From: Firmicutes bacterium UBA6132
GTDB lineage: Bacteria; Bacillota_A; Clostridia; Tissierellales; Sedimentibacteraceae
Assembly: GCA_002435835.1 (NCBI GenBank)
Contig: DIVM01000376.1
Coordinates: 1-12,592 of the forward strand
Direction of reading: 5' to 3'
Length of the DNA stretch: 12,592 nt
Part shown: piece after piece, positions 1-7,434 of the stretch
How positions within the stretch are numbered: position 1 is the stretch's first letter
How the letters are laid out: each line of letters opens with the position of its first letter
Made by a program: the position numbers and the translations under genes
Notes under the pieces: generated by a model
What the model was told of the DNA's origin: nothing
Database searches by the model: none
What the model saw: the letters and a program-made list of their open reading frames with translations, nothing else

Positions 1-1290
1 AATTTTATTTTCTATATCATCAAAATTAAGAAGTTTTTGCAATGAAAGCATTACACCTAATTTAGCATGGTCGTAGAACAATCCCCCCTGTATATAAGCA
101 ATATATGGAGGTCTGATAGGCGCATCAGCACTTAATTCTATTGATGATCCTGATACAAATGCCCCTGAAGCCATGACTACTTGGTCTGAATAACCTGGCA
201 TGTCCCATGGTAATGGTGCAACATGAGCATCAACTGGTGATGAACTTTGAATTGCTTCACAGATTTTTACTACCATATCAGGATTGTTAAATTTAATTGC
301 CTGAATTATATCGCTTCTTTTTTCGTTTAATGATGGTGTTATTTCATAACCTAATGAACTAAACACTGCACCAAATAATAGTGCACCTTTAACAGCTTCA
401 CTAACAATATGTGGAGCAAAAAATAAACCTTGTAATGTATTTCGTGTTGTTCCATAAGTTAATCCAATTTCTTTTCCTACACCAGGTGCAGTTAAACGGT
501 TAGCTATTCTATTTATTAAAATGGATTTACCAGCTATATACCCACCTGAAAGTGCAAGACCACCACCAGGGTTTTTAATTAATGAACCAACAACAACATC
601 TGCTCCTACATCCGATGGTTCAATAGTATCAATAAATTCCCCATAACAATTATCAACCATAATAAGTATATTTGGATATACTTCTTTTATTTTTTCAATT
701 GCATTTTTAATTTTATTTAATGTTAAAGCTGATCTAAAACTATATCCTGTAGATCTTTGAATCATTAATAGTTTAGTTTTTTCTGTTACTGCTTTAATTG
801 CTTCATCACAGTCAATATCACCATCTTTTAACTGAACTTCTTTATAAATTACACCACATTCTTTTAAATTATTAGGTTCATTTCCTTCTTCACCTAATAC
901 AGTTAAAAGAGTGTCGTATGGCTTTCCAGATATGGCTATAACTTCATCTCCATATTTTAAAATACCCGATAAAGTTAAATACAAAGCATGAGTACCGGAT
1001 GCTATGGAAGGTCTTACAAGAGCATCTTCAGTATGAAAAACTGAAGCAAATATTTTTTCAACTTTTTCCCTTCCTACATCATCATATCCATATCCAGTGT
1101 TCCAGTAAAAATTAGTGTAATCCAATCTATGCTCTTGCATAGCATTTATGACTTTATATTGATTATATTCTCTTATTTTTTCTATGTTTTCAAAATATTC
1201 ACTTTTTATTTTTGCTTCTTGTTTTAAAACATAGTTAAAAACAGTTTCACTTATTCCAAACTGTTTACATAATATTTCTTGTGTTAACAT
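1..1290 (-). CDS. ynbB: PLP-dependent methionine gamma-lyase family protein (YnbB / aluminium-resistance type), 3' end cut by window edge
   Basis: Seen: an open frame of 430 codons from ATG at 1290 with no stop before base 1, so the C-terminus is missing. Family members are about 420 residues as I recall, so only a few residues are probably lost. The start is fixed by AAGGAG ten bases upstream. Fold-type I PLP hallmarks are present: a substrate/cofactor stretch RPSIASGTHAL (93-103), the probable PLP-N1 aspartate D213 in MVDNCYGEF, and the probable Schiff-base lysine K239 in SLIKNPGGG, followed by a glycine-rich GGYIAG. Known: this family is related to cystathionine/methionine gamma-lyases and is annotated in many Bacillota as 'aluminium resistance protein' or YnbB; the physiological reaction is not settled. 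Context: last visible gene of the miaB-mutS-mutL-miaA-hfq operon, 18 bases after hfq, so probably cotranscribed. Family assignment is confident; substrate is not. Confidence 0.9.
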   Translation of the reverse strand, partial: MLTQEILCKQFGISETVFNYVLKQEAKIKSEYFENIEKIREYNQYKVINAMQEHRLDYTNFYWNTGYGYDDVGREKVEKIFASVFHTEDALVRPSIASGTHALYLTLSGILKYGDEVIAISGKPYDTLLTVLGEEGNEPNNLKECGVIYKEVQLKDGDIDCDEAIKAVTEKTKLLMIQRSTGYSFRSALTLNKIKNAIEKIKEVYPNILIMVDNCYGEFIDTIEPSDVGADVVVGSLIKNPGGGLALSGGYIAGKSILINRIANRLTAPGVGKEIGLTYGTTRNTLQGLFFAPHIVSEAVKGALLFGAVFSSLGYEITPSLNEKRSDIIQAIKFNNPDMVVKICEAIQSSSPVDAHVAPLPWDMPGYSDQVVMASGAFVSGSSIELSADAPIRPPYIAYIQGGLFYDHAKLGVMLSLQKLLNFDDIENKI

Positions 1291-1308
1291 TAATTAGTTT
1301 CTCCTTGG

Positions 1309-1545
1309 TTATTGTTCATTTGAATCGTTATTAAATAAGCGCACTGTTTTAAACGGTAATATAGAAGTAATAGCATGTTTGTAAACTAATTGTTGTCCTT
1401 TATCCGTTTCTATAAAAACAACATAGTTATCAAATCCAATTACAGTACCATTTAGCTTATAACCATTGTTCAAAAATATTGTTATTGTTATTTTATCTTT
1501 TCTTACATTATTTAAAAATGCATCCTGTAAATTAATTGTATTCAT
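1309..1545 (-). CDS. hfq: RNA chaperone Hfq
   Basis: A 78-residue Sm-like protein expected to form a hexameric ring that binds sRNAs and mRNAs. The Sm1 region contains NLQDAFLN (5-12), with the proximal-face glutamine at Q7, then TIFLNNGYKLNGTVIGFDNY, in which Y41 replaces the usual proximal-face phenylalanine. Sm2 is the diagnostic VYKHAITSILP (54-64), with K56 and H57 of the U-binding pocket. The rim patch is R15-K16-D17-K18, less arginine-rich than in enterobacteria. The C-terminal tail is short (about 14 residues after the Sm core), as is usual in Gram-positives. Start chosen at ATG 1545 with AAAGGAG seven bases upstream. It lies 13 bases after miaA, the same miaA-hfq adjacency seen in many bacteria, and its SD abuts the miaA stop codon, suggesting coupled translation. 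Identification is secure. Confidence 0.97.
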   Translation of the reverse strand: MNTINLQDAFLNNVRKDKITITIFLNNGYKLNGTVIGFDNYVVFIETDKGQQLVYKHAITSILPFKTVRLFNNDSNEQ

Positions 1546-1558
1546 AATAATCTCCTTT

Positions 1559-2491
1559 TTAATTTTTCTCTAAGTAATTATATATTTCTTTAATTGTTTC
1601 ATCGATTTTTTTTACATCTGAAATATCAAACCATTTAACATTTTCATCTTTTAAAAACCAAGTAAACTGTCTTTTAGCAAATCTTCGGGTATTTCTTTTT
1701 AATATTCTTTTTGCTTCTTCTAAATCAATATTACCTTCAAAATAATCTATTATTTCTTTATAACCTATAGCTTGCATGGACACTAAGCTTTTATCATACC
1801 CTTTTAATAATAACTCTTTAACTTCATTTAATAGGCCTTCGTCAATCATTTTATCAACACGTTCATTTATTTTTTCATAAAGAAAACTTCTTTCCATGTT
1901 TAAGCCAATTAAAATGAAGTTATATTTATCACTGTATTTTCTAATGTCAGTATTTAGTTCGGAAAATTTCTCGCCTGTTATATCAAATACCTCTAATGCT
2001 CTGATAACTCTTTTTACATTGTTTTTATGAATTTTTTCAGCTGATAAAGGGTCAACTTCTTTTAATTTTTCATATAAAGCATCTTCCCCATTATCCTCAT
2101 AATACTTAGTATAAAAATCTCTTATTTTATTATCTGATTTAGCATTGCCAAAATCAAGGTCATAAATTAAAGAATTTACATATAAACCACTACCTCCTAC
2201 TATAATGGGAGTTTTATTTTTACAAAGGATATCGTCAATTATTTTTTCAGCATCATGTTTAAATTCAGATACAGAATAACTTTCATCAGGATTAATTAAA
2301 TCAATCATGTGATGTTTAATTCCCTGTTTTTCTTCTTCAGTTACTTTAGCAGTTCCAATGTCCATTCCTTTATATATTTGCATGGAATCAGCTGATATTA
2401 TTTCTGTATTATAAAGTTTTGCTAATTCAACAGAAGTGTAAGTTTTTCCAACTGCTGTAGGACCAACTAATACGATTATTTTATTATTCAT
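1559..2491 (-). CDS. miaA: tRNA dimethylallyltransferase MiaA
   Basis: Transfers the dimethylallyl group from DMAPP to N6 of A37 in tRNAs reading codons that start with U, making i6A37; this is the substrate of MiaB, encoded in the same operon. The 310 residues match the usual family length. Seen: P-loop GPTAVGKT (10-17), the family signature SADSMQIYKGMDIGTAK (33-49) with the catalytic-base aspartate D35, HHMID and the DESYSVSEF segment, then IIVGGSGLY (96-104). Near the C-terminus are QAIGYKEI and the basic stretch RNTRRFAKRQFTWF that contacts tRNA. Start at ATG 2491 overlaps the mutL stop as TAATG, with an AAAGGAT SD inside the end of mutL, so translation is probably coupled to mutL. No defects seen. 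Confidence 0.97.
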   Translation of the reverse strand: MNNKIIVLVGPTAVGKTYTSVELAKLYNTEIISADSMQIYKGMDIGTAKVTEEEKQGIKHHMIDLINPDESYSVSEFKHDAEKIIDDILCKNKTPIIVGGSGLYVNSLIYDLDFGNAKSDNKIRDFYTKYYEDNGEDALYEKLKEVDPLSAEKIHKNNVKRVIRALEVFDITGEKFSELNTDIRKYSDKYNFILIGLNMERSFLYEKINERVDKMIDEGLLNEVKELLLKGYDKSLVSMQAIGYKEIIDYFEGNIDLEEAKRILKRNTRRFAKRQFTWFLKDENVKWFDISDVKKIDETIKEIYNYLEKN

Positions 2492-4650
2492 TAATTTTGG
2501 ATCCTTTCAAACATTCTTTCTATTTCATATTTAGTCATTTTAATAATTACTGGTCTTCCATGTGGGCAGGTAAAAGGATTTTCAGTATTTTTTAAATCAT
2601 CCACTAATTTTTTTATTTCAATTAAATGAAGCTTATCCCCTGCTTTTACAGATTTAACACATGCATTTTTAATTATTTTATCCATCTCATAATTAATTTT
2701 ACCCTTACCTTTTAAAGAATCAAGTATGGTAAAAAATATTTCTTGAATATTAGTTTGACTAAAAATATGTGGCACTTTACTTATTAGTATAGCATTAGTT
2801 CCAAAATTTTCAATCTCTAATCCTAATTTTTCAAAAACTTCTATTGAGTTCATACAAGAATAATAATCTTCATAGGACAAATTTATTACTTCGGGGACAA
2901 TTAACTCTTGCAAAAGAATTTCTTTATTATTATATTCTTTTAAAAATTTCTCATAATTAATTCTCTCATGTGCAGCATGTTGGTCAATCATATACATTTC
3001 AGCATTTTTCTTGCTTTCGCAAATAATATATGTGTCCATCATAATACCTATTATAGATAGTTCAGGTATTTGGTTTTTAGAAATATTACTTTCTTGAAAA
3101 ACCGAATCTATTAATGTATGTTGTATTTGTTCTTCTTTCGAAATGAATTCTTCATTATCTGAAATTATAATTTCCTTATTTTCTGAATGTATATTATTTA
3201 AATTAATATTTTCTATTTTTATATTATTTAAATTTTCCACATAATTTAAATCATTCAGATCATTATAATCATTATAAGACACAATGCCTTGTTCTTCTTC
3301 ATTTAATATATCATCAATTATTAAATTACTATTATCTACATCATTAAGTATAATATTATGTGTATCATTTAATAAATTTATTTTATTATAATCTATATTG
3401 TTTTTTTCAAATACATTAAAATCGTTATCTGTTTTAGCACTTGATGATTTATCAATAACATCATTAAAAATATTATTAAAATTTGATTTATTAATATTTT
3501 CATGTTTATCCAATTTAACTTCAGTATATTTTATATTTTCAATTTTATTAAAATGAAGTGTAGGTATAATTGAATCTTTTTTTTGTTCGAAAATATATTT
3601 ATTTTCTTTGCTATTATGACTATCGGGTACTATTGTTTCTTTTTTTATTTCTTTTATTATATTGCTTGACCTGAGCGCTCTATAAATGGCGTTTTTAACA
3701 TCATTTAATACAGATTCTTCATCTTGGAATTTAATTTCTGTTTTAGCAGGATGAACATTAACATCAACTAAGGAAGGATCTATTTCAATTTTCAAAAATG
3801 ATGCGGGATATTTATTTTTTGGTAGTAATGTATGATAAGCTGCTTCTATATAATAATTAATTCTTTTATGCTTTATTATTCTACCATTAACAAATACTAA
3901 TTGTTGTTTTCTGTTTCCCCTGTAGTAATTTAAATTAGTTGTATATCCACTAATTTTTAAAATATTGCTTTCATAAGAAACTAAAAGAAGTGAATCGCAA
4001 AGGTCTTTTCCGAATAAACTTGATATGGTATTGATAATATTAGTTGTTTTAGGTGTTTTTATTAATACATTTCCATTGTTAATATATTTAAATGAAATAT
4101 GCTCTTTACTAAGGGACAATGAAGTAACTACTTCATTTATATTGCTGCTTTCAGAAGTATCGCTTTTTAAGAACTTCAGTCTTGCTGGAACATTAAAAAA
4201 CAATTCTGTAACTGATATTGTTGTCCCAACAGGACATCCTATATCTTCTTTTAAAGTAACCTTTCCACCCTCAATTATAAGTTTAACACCATATGGCTCA
4301 TTATTAGTTCTTGAAATAACTTCCACATTAGAAACAGCTGCAATACTTGCTAATGCTTCACCTCTAAATCCAAGTGTATATAAAGAATTTAAATCGTCAG
4401 AAGTTTGAATTTTGCTTGTGCAGTGCCTTTTAAAAGCATCTTCTATTTCTTCTCTTTCTATTCCTTTACCGTTATCAGTTATTCTTATTAATTTTTTTCC
4501 ACCACTTTTTATTTCAACTATGATTTCATCAGCACCAGCATCTATGGAATTTTCCACAAGTTCTTTTACAATGGATTTCGGATTTTCTATTACTTCCCCC
4601 GCTGCTATTTTATTGATTGTATCATTATCTAATAAATGAATTTTTCCCAT
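2491..4650 (-). CDS. mutL: DNA mismatch repair protein MutL (endonuclease type)
   Basis: GHKL ATPase plus C-terminal endonuclease that acts after MutS finds a mismatch. N-terminal ATPase motifs: KELVENSIDAGA with catalytic E30 and N34, DNGKGI (59-64), GFRGEAL (94-100) and the DVNVHPAKTEIKF segment (296-308). The C-terminal domain carries the metal-dependent nicking motif DQHA(X)2E(X)4E at 556-567, ACVKS (663-667) and CPHGRP (695-700), features absent from MutH-dependent enterobacterial MutL. QELIVP (581-586) matches the beta-clamp-binding motif QEMIVP that I recall for B. subtilis MutL. At 719 residues it is longer than the roughly 620-650 typical of the family. The excess is an Asn/Asp/Ile-rich linker (about 335-525) with short tandem repeats. 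Start at ATG 4650 is backed by AGAAGG seven bases upstream. It is 156 bases downstream of mutS, and the stop overlaps the miaA start. Confidence 0.97.
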   Translation of the reverse strand: MGKIHLLDNDTINKIAAGEVIENPKSIVKELVENSIDAGADEIIVEIKSGGKKLIRITDNGKGIEREEIEDAFKRHCTSKIQTSDDLNSLYTLGFRGEALASIAAVSNVEVISRTNNEPYGVKLIIEGGKVTLKEDIGCPVGTTISVTELFFNVPARLKFLKSDTSESSNINEVVTSLSLSKEHISFKYINNGNVLIKTPKTTNIINTISSLFGKDLCDSLLLVSYESNILKISGYTTNLNYYRGNRKQQLVFVNGRIIKHKRINYYIEAAYHTLLPKNKYPASFLKIEIDPSLVDVNVHPAKTEIKFQDEESVLNDVKNAIYRALRSSNIIKEIKKETIVPDSHNSKENKYIFEQKKDSIIPTLHFNKIENIKYTEVKLDKHENINKSNFNNIFNDVIDKSSSAKTDNDFNVFEKNNIDYNKINLLNDTHNIILNDVDNSNLIIDDILNEEEQGIVSYNDYNDLNDLNYVENLNNIKIENINLNNIHSENKEIIISDNEEFISKEEQIQHTLIDSVFQESNISKNQIPELSIIGIMMDTYIICESKKNAEMYMIDQHAAHERINYEKFLKEYNNKEILLQELIVPEVINLSYEDYYSCMNSIEVFEKLGLEIENFGTNAILISKVPHIFSQTNIQEIFFTILDSLKGKGKINYEMDKIIKNACVKSVKAGDKLHLIEIKKLVDDLKNTENPFTCPHGRPVIIKMTKYEIERMFERIQN
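3220..3280 (-). repeat. Short tandem repeats in the MutL linker
   Basis: The coding sequence for the disordered MutL linker has slippage-like repeats. The 15-mer tatattatttaaatt occurs at 3190-3204 and again exactly 30 bases on at 3220-3234. This corresponds to a 10-residue tandem duplication in the protein, NLNNIKIENI followed by NLNNIHSENK (473-492). Just upstream in the protein, YNDYNDLNDLNY (459-470) is a three-residue repeat encoded by copies of atcattata. All units are multiples of three, so the frame is kept. Boundaries are approximate. Confidence 0.6.
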
Positions 4651-4709
4651 TTGCGTACCTTCTTTATAGTTAAATTGCTATGTAATAAGTTAAAGTAAAA
4701 TTTTATGTA

Positions 4710-4778
4710 GTCATCCTGATAGCGAAGGATCTTATTATTTCAAATGTTTAAAAGATTCTTCACTGCGTTCAGAACGAC
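4710..4778. repeat. Imperfect palindromic interspersed-type repeat between mutS and mutL
   Basis: Two arms face each other around an AT-rich centre. The left arm (4710-4733) reads GTCATCCTGA, four bases, then GAAGGATCTT; the reverse complement of the right arm (4752-4778) reads GTCGTTCTGA, seven bases, then GAAGAATCTT. The two ten-base blocks differ only by transitions. The sequence strongly resembles the palindromic repeat with core GTCATTCTGA-GCGAAGC-GAAGAATCT that I have seen scattered between genes in many unrelated bacterial genomes. It is richer in G+C than its surroundings and lies entirely within the 156-base mutS-mutL gap. As RNA it would fold into a long hairpin, without a clear U-tract. 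No second copy was seen in this window. Family membership is from memory, not a search. Confidence 0.7.
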
Positions 4779-4806
4779 ACTTTAAGGGTTGTAATTAAAT
4801 TTATTG

Positions 4807-7434
4807 CTAAATATTTTTGCATTTTTCAATTATTTCATTTAACAAAGTCAATGCTTTAATTGGTGTTAAATTATTTATATCTATATTTTTTACATTATCT
4901 ATAAATTCTTCTTGTTTCTTATTTGATTTTTTTTCTGTTAAACTTGCTTCAAACAAAGATACTTGAAAATTATCATTTATTCTTTCTTTTTTGCGTTTAG
5001 CGAATGGTTTATTAATATCAGAATCATCAAGCATTTTTAATATTTCATTTGCTCGTTTAACAACTTCATTTGGAAGTCCTGCTAAATTAGCAACTTGAAT
5101 ACCATAACTTTTATCTATACTTCCTTCTGCAATTTTACGAAGGAAAATTATTTTATCATCAGTTTCTTTTATAAGAATTCTATAATTTTTAACCGATTTT
5201 AATTTGCTTTCTAATTCAGAAAGTTCATGATAGTGGGTTGCAAATAATGTTTTAGCTTTAATATTTTTAGTTATATATTCTACAACGCTCCACGCAATAC
5301 TAAGCCCGTCATATGTGCTTGTTCCACGACCTATCTCATCTAAAATAAGAAGGCTATTTTCAGTAGCATTTTTTAAAATATTAGAAACTTCGCTCATTTC
5401 CACCATAAACGTACTTTGTCCTTGTGATAAATCATCTGAGGCACCCACACGAGTAAATATTTTATCTAAAATACAAATTTTAGCTTCTTTAGCAGGTACA
5501 AAACTTCCTATATGAGCCATTAAAGCTATTAATGCAACCTGTCTCATATAAGTTGATTTACCGGCCATGTTTGGACCAGTAATTATGGACATTAAATTTT
5601 CTTTATTGTCTATAAAAGTATCATTAGGAACAAACATTTCATTTTTAATTATTCTTTCTATTACAGGATGTCTTCCATCAACTATGTTTATTTGTCCGCT
5701 CAAGTTCATTTGAGGCCTTACATAATTGTTTTTAACAGCTGAAACAGATACTGAATTAATGGAATCAATTATTGCGATACTATGTGCTGTATTTTGAATT
5801 CTTTTAACTTGATCTTTAATATACTGTCTAATTTCAAGAAATAAATCATATTCCATTTTCATTAACTGCTCGTCAGCATTTAATATTTTTGCTTCCATTT
5901 CTTTTAATTCTGGAGTAACGTATCTTTCACAATTTGTAAGAGTTTGTTTTCTTATATAATCATCAGGAACTAATTTTAAATTAGATTGAGTTACTTCTAT
6001 ATAGTAACCGAATACTTTTGTATAACCTATTTTTAAATTTTTAATTCCTGTTTTTTCTCTTTCTTTATTTTGAAGCTCTGAAATCCATGACTTGCCATTA
6101 GTGGATATTTCACGTATTTCATCAAGCTCGTCGTTATAACCTAATTTTATTATATTTCCTTCTTTAATAGAAATAGGAGGTTCTTCAATTATGGATGTAT
6201 CTATTAAATTAAAAATATCTTGTAATATATCAAAATTTTCATTTATCATAGAAAACATTTTTGAATTTAAAATAGAAATTTCAGCTTTTAAATCAGGCAA
6301 TTTTGATACAGATTGTTTTAAAGAAGTTAAATCTCGACCGTTACAGTTTCCATAAACTATACGGCTTATGAGACGTTCTATATCATAAACGCCTTTTAAA
6401 CACTCTTTAATATTGTTTGAAAGCATTACATTATCATAAAGTTCTTCAACCGCTTCATGTCTTAAATTTATTAAAGATAAATTTTTTAAAGGTTCTTCAA
6501 TCCACTTTTTTAGCTGTCTGCCACCCATAGCTGTCATTGTGTTATCTAAAACGTGAAAAAGAGTTCCAACTCCTTTTTTTCCTCTTACAGTTTCAATTAA
6601 TTCAAGATTTTTTCTTGTACTTGTATCAATTAATAGAAAATCACCAACAGAATAAAAATTAACTTTATTAATGTGGTCCAATGATGTTTTTTGAGTATTA
6701 TTTAAATACTGTATTAAAATTCCAAGGGACATTATAGCTAAATTATTATCAATAATCCCTAATGAGTCAAAGTTAGATGTATTAAAATGTTTTAAAATAA
6801 TTTCTTTATATTCGGACAAAGATAATAAATTTTCTATTATATTTATTTTATTGTCTACATTATTATTATTTGTATTTTTATTTGAAATGATTTCTGATGG
6901 ATTAATTTTATTAATTTCTTCTATTAATAATTCGTGTTTATTTTCTTTATGAATATTAAAATCATTTAAAGATATATTTTCAGTAACATATAAATCCCCA
7001 GTTGAAACATCCACATAAGACATTCCAAAACCATTTTCAATAAAAGCAGCGCACAAAAAATTGTTTGATTTTTCATCGAGCATATTTTGTTCTATAATAG
7101 TTCCGGGTGTTATTACTCTTATTACATCTCTTTTAACAATACCTTTTGCTTGGGATGCATCTTCAACCTGTTCACATATGGCAACTTTATATCCATTTTC
7201 AATTAATTTTGCAATATAAGAATCGATGGAATGGAAAGGAACCCCACACATAGGGGCTCTCTCTTCTTGTCCGCATTCACGACCTGTAAGGGTAATTTCT
7301 AAAACTTTTGAAGCTGTAATTGCATCATCAAAGAACATTTCATAAAAATCACCCAGCCTATAAAGAAGAATTGAGTCTTTGTATTGTTCTTTAATGCCAA
7401 AGTACTGCTCCATCATAGGTGTAAATTTTGCCAT
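4807..7434 (-). CDS. mutS: DNA mismatch repair protein MutS
   Basis: Mismatch-recognition ATPase, 875 residues, within the usual length for MutS1. Domain I begins with the mismatch-probing loop GDFYEMF, with F30 and E32 corresponding to the Phe-X-Glu that stacks on the mispair. The ATPase has Walker A GPNMAGKST (620-628), the signature region DDLSQGQSTFMVEM (667-680), Walker B LLILDE with D699/E700, and the H-loop THYHEL (733-738). Near the C-terminus QVSLF (824-828) fits the QxxLF beta-clamp-binding consensus, and the tail NLTPIKALTLLNEI (855-868) is the conserved C-terminal helix-turn-helix/tetramerisation segment. The start at ATG 7434 overlaps the miaB stop as TAATG. Its SD, GGAAGGTGAG, lies within the last miaB codons, implying coupling. 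Downstream, a palindromic repeat separates it from mutL. Confidence 0.98.
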   Translation of the reverse strand: MAKFTPMMEQYFGIKEQYKDSILLYRLGDFYEMFFDDAITASKVLEITLTGRECGQEERAPMCGVPFHSIDSYIAKLIENGYKVAICEQVEDASQAKGIVKRDVIRVITPGTIIEQNMLDEKSNNFLCAAFIENGFGMSYVDVSTGDLYVTENISLNDFNIHKENKHELLIEEINKINPSEIISNKNTNNNNVDNKINIIENLLSLSEYKEIILKHFNTSNFDSLGIIDNNLAIMSLGILIQYLNNTQKTSLDHINKVNFYSVGDFLLIDTSTRKNLELIETVRGKKGVGTLFHVLDNTMTAMGGRQLKKWIEEPLKNLSLINLRHEAVEELYDNVMLSNNIKECLKGVYDIERLISRIVYGNCNGRDLTSLKQSVSKLPDLKAEISILNSKMFSMINENFDILQDIFNLIDTSIIEEPPISIKEGNIIKLGYNDELDEIREISTNGKSWISELQNKEREKTGIKNLKIGYTKVFGYYIEVTQSNLKLVPDDYIRKQTLTNCERYVTPELKEMEAKILNADEQLMKMEYDLFLEIRQYIKDQVKRIQNTAHSIAIIDSINSVSVSAVKNNYVRPQMNLSGQINIVDGRHPVIERIIKNEMFVPNDTFIDNKENLMSIITGPNMAGKSTYMRQVALIALMAHIGSFVPAKEAKICILDKIFTRVGASDDLSQGQSTFMVEMSEVSNILKNATENSLLILDEIGRGTSTYDGLSIAWSVVEYITKNIKAKTLFATHYHELSELESKLKSVKNYRILIKETDDKIIFLRKIAEGSIDKSYGIQVANLAGLPNEVVKRANEILKMLDDSDINKPFAKRKKERINDNFQVSLFEASLTEKKSNKKQEEFIDNVKNIDINNLTPIKALTLLNEIIEKCKNI

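Noticed and set aside
4025..4639. Two plus-strand open frames (4025-4408 and 4412-4639)
   Set aside because: They lie antisense to the conserved MutL ATPase domain, have no proper RBS and encode the hydrophobic, Ser/Leu-rich peptides typical of reversed coding sequence.
4651..4709. Separate promoter for mutL between the repeat and the start codon
   Set aside because: TATAAA- and TAAAAT-like -10 boxes exist on the minus strand, but no acceptable -35 lies at 16-18 bases from either.
5315..5515. Plus-strand open frame inside mutS
   Set aside because: Antisense to the Walker A-Walker B region of MutS, which constrains the sequence; no homology or RBS evidence.
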